Source: Nemertoderma westbladi (Eukaryota > Xenacoelomorpha > Nemertodermatida > Nemertodermatidae). From it: a stretch of DNA of 64,000 nt. A model generated the notes under the pieces. It searched no databases. It saw only the letters and a program-made list of their open reading frames with translations, and was not told where the DNA came from. Made by a program: the position numbers and the translations under genes. The first letter of the stretch is position 1, and the number at the start of each line of letters is the position of its first letter. The DNA lies in assembly GCA_032718475.1 (NCBI GenBank), contig JAUCBJ010000002.1:1-64000 (forward strand), in the 5' to 3' direction. Shown here in pieces: positions 45,601-56,454 of this stretch.

Positions 45601-46025
45601 GGGAGATAATATGTTCTTTCACCACCTTGCAGTTCATTCCGTGGTACCATTTCTGCTAATCCATCATCGAGATATCCTTGGATTACGGTATTATATTTCT
45701 CCTTTATCTCGGGTTGGTCATTCAGCCGGCGTAGAATCCCTTTAAGTCGCCTAAGTGCCATGCTGGCGTTGTTTGCCATTGGTTTGTTTGGATCCTTCCA
45801 TAACATAGGTGAACACCAATGTCCGTCTTTAAACGTGGCCTGGTCGAGAACGTCCATACAATATTGGTCCTCTTCGGATGGGTTTTCGTCCTTTTCCGCG
45901 AACTCCTGGGTCTCCAAATTAAAATATTTCGTCATCTCTCGTTGGGTTTTCTCGGTTTCCAGAAACAAATCCTCGTCAAGATCCGAAGCTGAGCAATAAC
46001 CCACAGAGGTTACATTCTCTTTAAT
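42207..46025 (-). pseudogene. BEL/Pao Pol: RT, RNase H, integrase
   Basis: About 1265 codons open from the stop at 46026 to a stop at 42207; there is no ATG at the start because it continues the gag-protease frame. Counting from the first codon after GTG 46004, the RT has C-D-I-K-A-M-F (~192-198) and Y-V-D-D (~281-284). RNase H has D in F-S-D-A-S (~459), E (~503) and D in W-V-D-S-S (~533). Integrase has H792, H796/797, C827 and C830 of the zinc site, and D863, D925 and E976 of the DDE triad. A C-terminal region after integrase ends in three tandem 42-codon repeats. All catalytic residues are present; the segment is cut from protease by one in-frame TAG. Confidence 0.92.
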
Positions 46026-47237
46026 CTAACATTTAGGAAGGTAGGTATAGGTGTCTGTAGTTTCCTCCTTAATGCCGCAGAGTGTCCATCCCATTATTGT
46101 TCGTTCAGCATAAAATCCATCATCCTGGTTTATAGATCGAGCGATATCTCCGGTGGGGATGTGTAGTTCCGGTGTATCAAGTCCGATCAGTAGGGTGATA
46201 CGGTTCACGTCCAACTGCGGACACCTCAGGTCTACATCGTCTCGGTCCAATTGTATGAGGGGGGCGTACTCGGCTGATTGTCGGAACCGCACCCGGAGGT
46301 CTGTGTGTACCAAGGCGTTCTTGATGGTTAACTTAGCCGTTTCGTAGCCCTTCATCACTCCTTCCATCTGGAGTTGTACCTCCCCGGACTCTACTTCTCT
46401 GTTATCGGTGATGGTTTGTATGGGCCGTTTACAAGGTTCATATTCTAGGCCGAGTTGCTCGAGGAAATCCCGGTCGATGATGGTTCCGTCAGACCCGTTA
46501 TCGAGGAACGCGAGTGTCGTCAAAGATTTGCCGACTCCTTGGATCCTTACTGGGATTACCTTTGCGAAAACCATGTAGCGGCGATTTATAAGATTAATCG
46601 TGGCCGAAATATTGGTTACTTGTGGTGTATCGGTGGAGATTTTAAACGGGTTGGTTTCTCTCCGTTGGGTTGTCCGGGTTACTTTGAAGATGTGGTTTGT
46701 TTCTCCTCTTCGCCTGGCTTCGATCCGAAAGGGGAGGGTAGTAAAATCGAAGTTCGCGGGGATGTGGAGGAGCGTGTGATGGCGTTGGTCGTTACAGACA
46801 GCACAGCATGATCTTTGGTCACACTCCCGAACATAGTGACCTGTTCCAAGACACCGGAAGCATCCTCGGTGTTTCATTATCGCCTCGAAGCGTGGGACGA
46901 GTTCGGCGAACTGAAACTTTCTGCAGAATTCCACTTTATGTTTCTCCCCACAGAAGAGACAGAGTAGGGAATTTGTGATGCCTTCCCTTTCGGGTGCCCA
47001 ACTCGCGAGATAACATGCCCATTCCTCGGCGGATGTCGGTTCCTCGTAGTCTTCGTCGTCGGAATCCTCGGCCATGGTGATGGCCATCGTACTCACCGGT
47101 GGGGGGCGGAATCTCGGTTTCGGAGGGGTTATCTTACTCCTGGAGTTGCTCTCTATTCCGTCCAACTTTGCGAGACTCTGTTTTGAAAACATCGAGTCAT
47201 TCATGGCTTCGGAGATATCGTCCAGGAATGCCGACAT
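46026..47237 (-). pseudogene. BEL/Pao zinc knuckles and aspartic protease
   Basis: A 403-codon open segment in the same frame as gag and pol. Zinc-binding clusters lie at codons ~93-105 (C-x2-C-x3-H-x4-C) and ~126-139 (C-x2-C-x4-H-x4-C), followed by a cysteine-histidine rich patch to ~158. The DUF1758-type retropepsin region has the active-site-like F-L-D-N-G-S-D at ~244-250, where the family usually has D-T/S-G-S. It ends with TAG at 46026-46028, followed in the same frame by Pol. The upstream TGA at 47340-47342 separates it from gag. Confidence 0.85.
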
Positions 47238-47339
47238 TTCAAGGAAGCTAGGATCTCGATCTGGATGTCTGCGCCGGAGATCTACACATTTATAAGCCCA
47301 CTTACTTTGTAGCCATCCGGGGAACTTCTTGGCGATCTG

Positions 47340-49319
47340 TCAGAGGTTTAGAATGTTGTTCACCTGGTCCTCCTTATTTAAGGGTTTCAGAGTATAGTAG
47401 GCATCCTTCATAGAGTCGGAGAATTCCTGTATGTTCTGTGGGTCCCCTAGTGATCCCGCGTCCTGTATCAGTCTCTCTAGAGTTTTATTAATTATAGTTC
47501 CGGTATTTCAGTATCTTTTATCCAGAGTTTTCCATGCGTCATAGTATGCCTCATGAGAACCTCCTTCAAAACATGCAATAATTCTGCGTGGTTTGTCACC
47601 CAGGTATTGCGATAAATATACCAATTTCTGTGCGTCGGCTATGTCCGTTGATCCGATCTGCGCAAAGAACCGTTTCTTGAATCTGAGGTAATCGACGGGA
47701 TCTCCTTCAAAGGTGCGAATCTCCATCTTAGGCATGGCAAGGCGGTTCTCCAAAGCCCGGATGATGCTGACGTCATCTGAACTGGAGTGACTCGGAGGGT
47801 TATAGTTATTGGCACTCACTCCCATACTTGATGGATCAATAATAGGTGGAGTTTTAATAATGACGCGGCTACGAGTTTGTGGTGTTGATGTAAATGGGTT
47901 GTTCGATCGGGGAGTGGCGTCCCGTTCCGAGTCCTTTTCAGGCTCGTACTTGGGTACACTCGCTGTCGTGGTGTTGGATGGGAAATAAGGTTCCTCACTC
48001 TTTAGCGTAGCCGGTGGGGGATGGAACACCGGGGCTTGTGCCGATAGCGTAGACTGTTTGGTAGGCGGGATCTCGGGTTTCGGAGGTTTCGCCGCTGTTG
48101 GTGTAAATGACTTTTCTAACTCCGGTACCGGAATTGGTTCATATTCCTGATCTATATCCCTTTCCCAGTCCTCGTAGAGTTGAATATCTCGTTCTATAAG
48201 TGCGGCTTCGTATTCTGCGAGTTTTGCATTATCCGCATTCTTTTTGTGGATGAGAATTGCTTGGGCCTCGGCGTGTTGTTTACGCATTTCCGCTTCCCAT
48301 TTACGTTGTTCGATCTCTCGTTCGGCCTCTCGTCCGCGTTGTTCGGCCTCCTGTTTGCGTTGTTCGGCCTGTCGTTCGTCCTCTCGTCTATGTTGTTCGG
48401 CCTGCCGTTCGGCCTCCTGTTTGCGTTGTTCGGCCTGCCGTTCGGCCTCTCGTCTATGTTGTTCGGCCTCCTGTTCGCGTTGTTCGGCCTGCCGTTCGGC
48501 CGCTTGTTCGGCCTCTCGCTTTTGTGTTTCGGCGGCTAATACATCTTGCTCGGCTTGCAGTTGAATATACTCATCTTCCATCCGAGCTTTGAGGGCTAAT
48601 GCCTTCCGTTCTCGCAGTTGGTCTCGGAGTGGCGGCGCCCCTTGAGACCTGCGCGATGAGCCGGATATCTCGCTCCTAGCGCTGGAGTGCTGATTTCTAA
48701 CGGACCCCGTTCTCTTTCGATGTACTGCTGTCCTGATGCTGGAGGATCGTACTGATTCCGCGTCTGTTCTTTCAGCCCTCTTGTAATACTGTTCCTCATA
48801 GCCTCTCACAAGGCTGAGGGTCCTCCGGTGTTGTTTGCGGAACCCATCTAGATGTACAACGTGTTCTTCCAACTTGGGGTAGTTTTCCAGATCGGTGGGG
48901 GGAACGAGCTCTTGGTACGCCTGTATCATTCTTTCGTACCGCTGTAGGATATTTCGGATACTTTGAAGCTGAGTTTGTACCTCATTGAGGGGGGTTTTGA
49001 CTCCCTTGAGTTGTTTCTCCATCCGTTGATACGCTCGGGTTACTCCGCCTTTAAGAGCCCCTAACCGACGGGTCATGTTCTTGACGTTTGGTACCTCGTC
49101 GGCTTCCGAGTCTGTGTGGTGATCCATCTCGTCGGTATCGGATACGTTATTTGTTGTCATTGTAACGTAAAACAGTTCCTCGTAGGTATTGTACTCAGCT
49201 TGGACCACCCAAACAGTAATCCTGAATCGTCCAACGTTCGTTCCTTGTACCTCAACTTCGACGTGCCAGATTCCTGGCTCAACTTGAATTATATCAATGG
49301 GTGTGATCGATACTTCCAT
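47340..49319 (-). pseudogene. BEL/Pao Gag with long coiled coil
   Basis: Starts at the ATG at 49317-49319; 603 codons are open to a TGA at 47508-47510, and the same frame continues to a second TGA at 47340-47342. Codons ~80-180 are helical, and ~265-350 are an almost pure E/R/Q/A heptad coiled coil built of E-A-E-R-Q-A-E-Q-type repeats. A proline-rich linker follows. From ~530 comes the DUF1759-type Gag region (M-E-I-R-T-F-E-G-D-P-V-D-Y-L-R-F). The first stop lies inside that domain, so a protein stopping there would lack its end. Whether the stops are mutations or readthrough sites cannot be told here. Confidence 0.85.
48290..48540 (-). repeat. Coiled-coil coding microrepeat in gag
   Basis: Tandem units of about 21-42 bp built around TTCGGCCT and CGTTGTTC blocks encode the E-A-E-R-Q-A-E-Q repeats. 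The antisense open frames here (48180-48592, +) are by-products. Confidence 0.85.
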
Positions 49320-49569
49320 TCCCTGTTAACAACTCTCCAAATATGTGATCTGCCGACTACGAGTTGGTTAGATCGAGTTTGTTGATTAATTAAACCACGA
49401 CTTTGTCTCAACTCAAATACCAGAGTTTCCTCGTAGTGGGTGCTGGCAAGCACGTAGAGAGTTTTGAAGAGTATTGAAGGATTCTCAACTTCCACCAGTT
49501 GAAGTTGACCGTAATTATTCTTAATTTTGACACCCTGTCAAAATTAACCGCATTAATTATTCTTAATTT

Positions 49570-51179
49570 TGTTGCCGTTATCCCAACACCAGGGGGGAAA
49601 AACGCCGATGCTGGAGACGTGACTTTACAGACCACTGAGCCCCGGCCAGTCACCGGATATTGATTTTGGAGAAGGAATGATTTCTGAGATGCAGGGTTGC
49701 GGTTGAGAAAAAGCTGCATTAGTTGGATATACTCTTTAATGTAACTGAACTCTGTTGAACCTTGTTAACAATATTGAACCCTGATTAAGAATAATTTTGG
49801 GCTTCCCCAAATCAATATACACCAAATATTCACAATAATTATACACGATAATATAAATCCCTACAGTATATTATTTAATTACCCACTGTTCGCTCAGATT
49901 TTAGCTTACCTAATGTTCCCCAGATTTTCCCTCGGTCCTAGTCTTAGTGCCGTAGTGTCGGTGTCGGTCGACCCTGTCGCGTGTCCGTTCCACCCCTCAC
50001 GAACCCCGAAGGGAACGATCATCGAGAACCAGCACGGCTTGGCTAAGGGTCGGTCCAGTTGGTAGACTCTGTCGCGTATCCGTACCACCCCTCTCGAACC
50101 CCGAAGGGTTCGGTCATCGAGAACCAGTACGGCTTGGCTAGGAGTCTGTCGTGTCGGTGGACCCGTTCGCGTGTCCGTTCCACCCCTCACGAACCCCGAA
50201 GGGTTCGATCATCGAGAACCAGAACGGCTTGGCTAGGGGTCCGTCGTTTCATCACAGAAACCCAACCACCTAGGCTTTCCGAGTCCCTTTCAGGCTCGTA
50301 GTCGCTTCGGCAGCCGAGAAACTGCTCCGAACAGTCGGTAGGCCAGTAGAGTCTAGTCGAGTCTAGTCCTTTGTCTTTCGACCCCATCGCGTGTCCGTTC
50401 CACCCCTCACGAACCCCGAAGGGAACGATCATCGAGAACCAGTACGGCTTGGCTAAGGGGTCTGTTGTCGGTTCCCGTCGCAAATCCCAGTACAAGCAGT
50501 CAGCGTTCCGAGTTCTTTTCAGTCTCGTAGTAGCTGCCATTGACCAGAGACCGCTAAGGGCAGTTCTCGTCAAACCCGTCCTGTGGCCAGCCCTTTCGCA
50601 TGTCCGTCCCACCCCTCGCGAACCCCGAAGGGATCGGTCATCGAGAACCAGTACGGCTTAGCTCAGGGGGCAGTCGTTAGTTGGCCACCCGTTCGCGTGT
50701 CCGCTCCACCCCTCACAAACCCCGAAGGGAACGATCATCGAGAACCAGAACGGCTTGGCTACTAAGGGGCCGTCGTTTCCCGTCGCAAATCCCTGACACA
50801 AGCAGTCAGCGGTCCGAGTTCTTTTCAGTCTCGTAATGGCTGCTGTTGGCCAGGGACCGCTAAGGGCAGTCCTTGTCCTTTAGGCCTGGCGCATTACCAA
50901 ATCCACCCCTACAGGCAGCAGGAAGTTGGCCAGGGCCTAATAGTACTCAGGCTAACCTGAATACTGCTTGCATTTTCCATCCCCCCCTGGCCCTTATAAC
51001 TATGAAATTATTCCCGTACCCTGTAAGTTGCCCCAAAGTTCGCCCATAAATCGCCCCCAGTTTATTGAATGTGCCCAAAACCCATGGTCCCGCACCCAGT
51101 AGTAATATCGGAATAATCAATTTTAAATAAATACAAAAATATTCAACTCGCGTTATGGAAAGTTGAAATACCGCGAACA
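49570..51179 (-). repeat. BEL/Pao 5' LTR
   Basis: Matches 36580-38188 with about eight transitions and a 1-bp insertion (extra T near 49784). It has the same six ~73-bp subrepeats and three ~25-bp motif copies. In element orientation it begins TGTTCGCGG and is followed by a leader with a repeated AAATTAAGAATAATTA. Confidence 0.95.
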
Positions 51180-51306
51180 GGTTAAACTCATACAAATCTC
51201 ATTATCGGAATTTAAACACGAAACTAAAGATAAAATAGAAACAATGGCGAAAAAATTGATTCCCTGATTCCTTCTAGCAATACCAGCAATACCATGATTC
51301 TTCCCC

Positions 51307-51360
51307 GTGGCTGACCCGAATAACCCTGGCAATAATACCAGGGTCATTCGGGTCAGCCAC
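51307..51360. repeat. Near-perfect hairpin, 23-bp arms
   Basis: Arms 51307-51329 and 51338-51360 are reverse complements with one mismatch and an 8-bp spacer. It lies in the LINE just right of the BEL/Pao insertion. Confidence 0.9.
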
Positions 51361-52345
51361 TGGCCCAGGGAAACCAATAGAAGGAGAAGATCGCCATCCA
51401 ACTCAACAACACGATTGGAGTTCAAAAACGCCCTTTACTAAATCGAAACCACTACTCAACTGTTATAGTGTCAATGCTCAATCATTGTGCAATAAATTTC
51501 ATGATCTGGATTTATTACTTTCTAATGGTGACTTTGATTTAATAACAGAAACATGGCTTACAGACTCTGTGCCTGATGCTCAGATAAATGGCGATAATAA
51601 TTACGTGGTATTTCGTAGAGATCGTAAATCTAGGGGTGGGGGGGTCTGCATTACTTATAAGGAAAAATATCAAATGTGTTGCTGTTCCAGTTAGTTATGA
51701 TGGGGAATCAGAGATGGTTGCAGTGGATCTTGTGGGTAACACCCCCGTACGTATTGTTTGTTTGCACCCAACTCCATCTCAACCAACGACGATCTCATCT
51801 GTAATGCCATTACTATTTTGTGCGATGTTAGTTTTCCTTGTATTATTTTTGGGGATTTTAACTTACCAGAATTTTACTGGGGAAATTTCACTTACCCCGA
51901 TAACCTGGTGTACAATAGATTTTCCCACTTTATTTTAGAGAACGGTCTGTCACAACTGCAATTTGAACATACCAGAGGAACTTGTGTTAGACTTAGTTTT
52001 CACCACGGAATCATATGGTTGTTTCCTGTATAACCACATCAGCCGGATTTTCCACCAGTGATAATGATTCGGCAGTTATTTTTAATATTATAGCGCCAGT
52101 TCAGTATTCGGTTAATGGTGGCAAATCATGGTTACTATGATTTTAAACATGCTAATTATAACAATTTTATTTCATTTATTGACAGTTTTAATTGGTGCCG
52201 ACAATTTGAACTATGTGATACAGTTGACGATTTTTGGACAAATTTTAGCTCCATTTTAAAGAAAGTTTGTGCCATTTAAGAAATTTAACCCTAAACTGAA
52301 AATGCATCAGGCTTTTGTCAAAAAACTCCAGCGAAAAGAAAAATT

Positions 52346-53152
52346 TTGTGGCGGCGCAGACACACAACTGACGGTTTGTTAGAATACAAAAAATGTGCTC
52401 GCTTAGCATCCAGTGTTGCATTTAGAGCGGCCTGCATTAACGAAAACAAAATTCTCTCCTCCGGAAAGCCAGATGCAAATTTCAGGTATGTCAACTCCAA
52501 ACGTATTAATAAGTCTGGTATATCACTGCTGAAGTTTGGTGGCAGCACTGTTGTCGATAACGCCACCAAGGCTCATATTTTATTAAATGTATTGTCCGAA
52601 AATGTTACTATTGATAACAATATTGTACCCAATCTTCCCCGTAGAGTACCCGTAGGAATTAATATATCAACAATAGATATTTCTCCTGTAAATGTTTATA
52701 ATATGCTTCGAAAGATTCCGGCCAAGATCAGTAGGACTCCAGATGGATTGCCCAGCCTTCTTTTTTCAAAATTAGCACGCTGTATATCTGCACCATTATC
52801 CGCTATATTTACCATCTCATTTGAAACGAAAATGCTCCCTTCAATTTGGCTCACAGCTGATGTCATCCCGCTGTTTAAAAAAGGCAATTCATCTGATCCC
52901 TACAACTACCGGCCTATTTCATTAACATGTATATCCTGTAAGTTAATGGAAATGTGTATTAAATATGAGTTATCTGAATATTTACTTAGGAACAAGTTAA
53001 TTACAAAGGCACAGCACGGGTTTTTAAAGCTCAAATCTACATGTACTCAGTTATTGGAATCCGTTAAAGAATGGTATAAAATGGTTGATAATGGCGACGC
53101 CTTTGACGTAGTGTACTGTACATTGACTTCCCAAAGGCATTCGATTCAGTAG
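52346..53152 (+). pseudogene. Jockey/CR1-like LINE RT fingers
   Basis: A 268-codon open segment with the pre-RT linker (K-I-P-A-K-I-S-R-T-P-D-G-L-P) and RT finger motifs (L-F-K-K-G, N-Y-R-P-I-S-L-T, H-G-F). It loses frame at motif A through a 5-bp insertion, and the palm that should follow is deleted. Confidence 0.8.
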
Positions 53153-53945
53153 TACTGTCTCTGTTTGGTCCCCATTGTTATTAACGTCTATAGACTTGGT
53201 TGAGAATGTACAAAGATATTTTACACGTAGACTTTATTTGCGGTGCGGTTTGTCCTATAGTAGCTACCTCGACCGACTCAACTTTCTCGTGTTACAACCT
53301 CTTGAACTAAGGCGTATTATTTTCGATCTTAAGATGGTATATTCCATTGAACGAAATTTAATCGACCTTAATTTTGATGATTTTTTTACACGCCCCTCTA
53401 GACCCTGTCTCAAAGGACATAACCATAAACTATTCATAAAGCGAACTAGACTTAATCAATGCAAAAAATTGTGCCAATTTGGAACTCATTGCCCGATAGC
53501 ATCGTAGAATCTAATAATAGAGATATTTTTATGCATCGCTTGTCTGATCATAACTTATTGGAATTTTGTCAATTTAAACGCAATATGTAATTATTATTAT
53601 TTTTTATCTTATGAATAGACTATTAGTACATTATTACTTGGTGTGGTACTATACGGGGCCTAAATAAATACATTTTTGATTTTGCTACTGTATATATATT
53701 TTTGCTAGTGTATATATATTTCTATGTAAAACCTATAAAACAGCCTATAAGTGCTTTCACAGCCTGGGTTGTCTTCTCCTCACCTTTTACTATTACTTAT
53801 GTTATCATATCTGTATTCTGTATTTTAATTTTAATATCGATGAGTGTTTTAAATAAAATAAAATAAAATAAATGTTCCACTTTCGAAGTGGTCATATCTA
53901 AAATCACTACAGATCATTCATAACTAATGTATTGACAGTATAATC

Positions 53946-54250
53946 TCGCTCAACAATTCCTAAACTACGACATCCTAGTGTACGGTATTCCTGAGCGTAA
54001 TAATGCATACAATTCCGTATTTTCTTGTCCTTTGCCGTCTTGGAAAACTTGGGAATCAATGAATCAGCAATCGATTTTGTCTATCATCATAGGCGTCAGT
54101 TAGAGAGAGCCAGCCAATTTGGAACCCACTCTGATGGTAACTCTTCTTCTAAAAATCCCCACAGCCAACTAATTCTTGTGAAGTTTATGAAACAACAATC
54201 ACGAATTACTGCACTATCCAGCAAATTAGACAAAGGAATATATGTCTGTG
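53946..54250 (+). pseudogene. LINE ORF1 fragment
   Basis: The frame around 53960-54246 resembles the ORF1p RNA-binding region: a V-Y-G-I-P-E motif, V-x-H-H-R-R where an H-R-x-G motif is usual, and the late L-I-L-V-K-F block. A stop or shift lies near the start. It is next to the duplicated flank of MFS copy D. Confidence 0.5.
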
Positions 54251-54256
54251 AGCTGC

Positions 54257-54870
54257 CATTTTTGGTGACTATTAGCGTGATCATCCTACACCATCATTAT
54301 TCAAACATGCAGATTCAGCTATCTTTTTTAATATAGGTAAGAAATCCCTACAATACCTAATCCCACAATAAATAAACGGTTTTTCACGACAGTAGTTTAA
54401 TTAACACAATAATCACATGCAATCCTTCACAACTTCGCTACCAGGTAACTCTCAAACTCGTGGGAGTACCCCATAGTGGGTGGACAGTTTTATCTCCCAA
54501 CTGGAACTGGTAAACTCAAGTTTTACATTATCAGGTGTATCAAACTAGTATTGGATATTCTTTCAGTTGAGATATTTCTAGCTACTGTAACAATTCTCCA
54601 CCAGCACATCTCAATGGTAAAATGAGGTTTGATTAGATGAGGATGTAAAATGCATATCATATATCGACCTTTATTGAACAAAATTTCACAATCCAAGAGA
54701 GAAGCTGGACAGGAGTGACGGAGGCTATATAAAGACAGTGATTGTGCTGGTGGTAAGCAGTGAGTGTAACAAAACAGTTGAGTCGATGAACAACTACATA
54801 GTGCTGAGCGTGTTAGAAGGTCATGATTTATTTAGTGAAAACGAAAAGAAGTGGACTTGGGCTAAGGATC
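54257..54870. repeat. Duplicated MFS 3'-side flank (copy 2)
   Basis: Partner of 10474-11060, collinear with several indels. It lies on the 3' side of MFS copy D with only ~270 bp of AT-rich sequence between. Confidence 0.8.
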
Positions 54871-55142
54871 TAAGGACATGGAAGCAGGGGTCAGGGGGCC
54901 CATCAGATGATCAGCATAGACAATGGTCTGTCATGAGCTTCAGAGAATGTACGGGTCCTGATGTAACTTGATGAGCTACATTGAGACGAATTTATGGTGG
55001 ACAAATGAATAATTTTGTGGAACAACAATAAATTATTTAATAAATATTAAAAATTAACAATAAATAATGAATATTATTTTAATTGTAATTTCAAAAACAT
55101 TGAAAATACCAAAATAAGCAATAAAAATGCTAATAAATTCAC

Positions 55143-56454
55143 CTAGCCTATGCGACATCTAAAAGCAAACACAGCCACCAAAGAGAAAATGAAAGGCAAC
55201 CCCAACAAACTGAGAAGCGAAGAAGCTGCTGGCAATCCAAAGTAGTCGTTGAGAAAGCCACCAAAAATTGGGCCTATAAGTATTCCAATCGAATGTGATA
55301 TTCGTAACATTTGTTGGAGAAGGGATCTTGTGTCGACATTGTCTGGGTAGCCACAAACATTGACAGCCAGTTGCCTTTGCGTTTCCACTGCAGGGGTCAT
55401 GAATAATCCTGTACCAAATCCAAATAGTGCACATCCTGTGATAGAGATGGTAAGATCTTGAGGTAAACCTAGAAGTTCTGTAGGTCCTATTAGTTGCATT
55501 GCTAATGCTACTACCATTATACCGAATACGGTTGGTAAGATAGTCTTCAATTTCTTCATCAATAAACTTATTATTAAACCTATGAAGGATTGAAGACTAG
55601 GAAATATCATATAAATACGACCAATATTGTACTGGTTCACATTGTAGGTGTGATAAATGTAGGCAGCATAGTTTGTAACTATAAATGATGCAAGTATTGA
55701 CCAATACGTGTGCGAAATAAATATGAACATTATTGCTGGATTCTTCAGAACCCCAAGATAAGTTGGTCTGGCTTCTTGAGATTCACATCTGTCATAAATG
55801 TAAGCCGGTGACTCTATCGAGCAGTAAAAGACGATAATGAGAAACATTAAACCCGATATTATAAATGGGAATTTAAAACCAAACGCTTCAAAAACGGAAG
55901 AACCAAAAACAGGCGCAACCATGTTTCCCAGTGCGGCACTAATAATTGCCACGCTGGCTAATAAAGTTCTTTGTGTCGGCCATAATTCCATCAAAAGACC
56001 GAATGAATACATATAACTGATGTTGAGTCCAACAGCTTCGATGATACGCAGTGAAAAACAAGCAAATATATATAATCCATTTCTATTATTTGGAATATAT
56101 TCTACAAACCCAAATGCTAACTGTGAAACAGCCCCAATAATACCGAATAGACCCAAAGAGATGTGAGTTCCCCAGTTGTTGATAGAATGAGGGAGGACAA
56201 GTGATGTATATTACAAGTCTTACAGCAGCAAACATAGACAGTAATGCACCAATCAAAGTCTTTGACCAATCTCGTTCTTCAACAACAATTTGAAAGAAGG
56301 TCTCTAATAGATTATGACACCAACCTGGTGTCATTTGATGCACCAACAACATGGCGACTAACAGGTAAAGTCTCCAGCCTTTTCGATGGCCAGTATTACT
56401 TGCAATATTTTTATTCATTGAACTTGAAGTTATGGGAGCCGCTTCGTCTGTCAT
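55143..56454 (-). pseudogene. MFS transporter copy D, frameshifted
   Basis: A 12-TM transporter paralogue with a 4-bp insertion (GGGAGGA where the others have GGA) near 56187-56196, at codon ~87, early in the third predicted segment. Before it, 56086-56454 is in frame; after it, 55143-56156 continues the rest. Apart from this, the sequence is full length with no other stop. D is the most divergent copy: about codons 215-285 carry many changes, for example S-I-E-S-P-A-Y-I-Y and H-T-Y-W-S-I-L. Its N-terminus is close to that of copy A. A sequencing error is possible, since this is the only lesion. Confidence 0.85.

Larger units (their letters stand above)
36580..51179 (-). mobile_element. BEL/Pao LTR retrotransposon, 14.6 kb
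   Basis: A complete element with TG...CA ends, LTRs of 1609 bp (left) and 1610 bp (right), and a perfect 5-bp target duplication GGTTA at 36575-36579 and 51180-51184. It is coded on the minus strand, so the right LTR is the 5' LTR. Order: gag, zinc knuckle-protease, RT-RNase H-integrase, a spacer with tandem repeats, and an extra ORF. A purine tract (GGGGGGAA on the minus strand, ~38190-38198) abuts the 3' LTR and fits a polypurine primer; no clear tRNA primer site was found. By eye the LTRs differ by about eight transitions and one 1-bp indel, so insertion was recent. Gag-pro-pol has three in-frame stops. Confidence 0.95.
51180..53872 (+). mobile_element. Jockey/CR1-like LINE, internally deleted
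   Basis: Plus-strand coding sequence in order: the end of ORF1 or a leader, endonuclease N-terminus (51450-51700: C-Y-S-V-N-A-Q-S-L, T-E-T-W-L, R-G-G-G-V), further endonuclease pieces (51700-52030, I-I-F-G-D-F-N-L-P), an RT finger region (52346-53152, N-Y-R-P-I-S-L-T), then a jump to the C-terminal E-N-V-Q-R-Y-F-T-R-R region (53200-53510). The RT palm with Y-x-D-D is missing, removed by a deletion near 53155-53190. A 5-bp insertion near 53112-53120 shifts the frame in motif A. The element ends in an (AAATA)n run at ~53847-53872. Confidence 0.8.

Noticed and set aside
48180-48592. Plus-strand frames of leucine/cysteine-rich protein
   Set aside because: Antisense by-product of the coiled-coil microrepeat in gag.
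38190-49569. Envelope gene in the LTR element
   Set aside because: The ORF in the env position lacks a signal peptide, membrane span and furin-like layout, and has zinc knuckles instead.
49500-49569. tRNA primer-binding site next to the 5' LTR
   Set aside because: The sequence after the LTR is an AT-rich direct repeat with no stretch that I can match to a tRNA 3' end.
56187-56196. Intron explaining the break in copy D
   Set aside because: The extra DNA is 4 bp; too short for an intron, and the other copies are intronless here.
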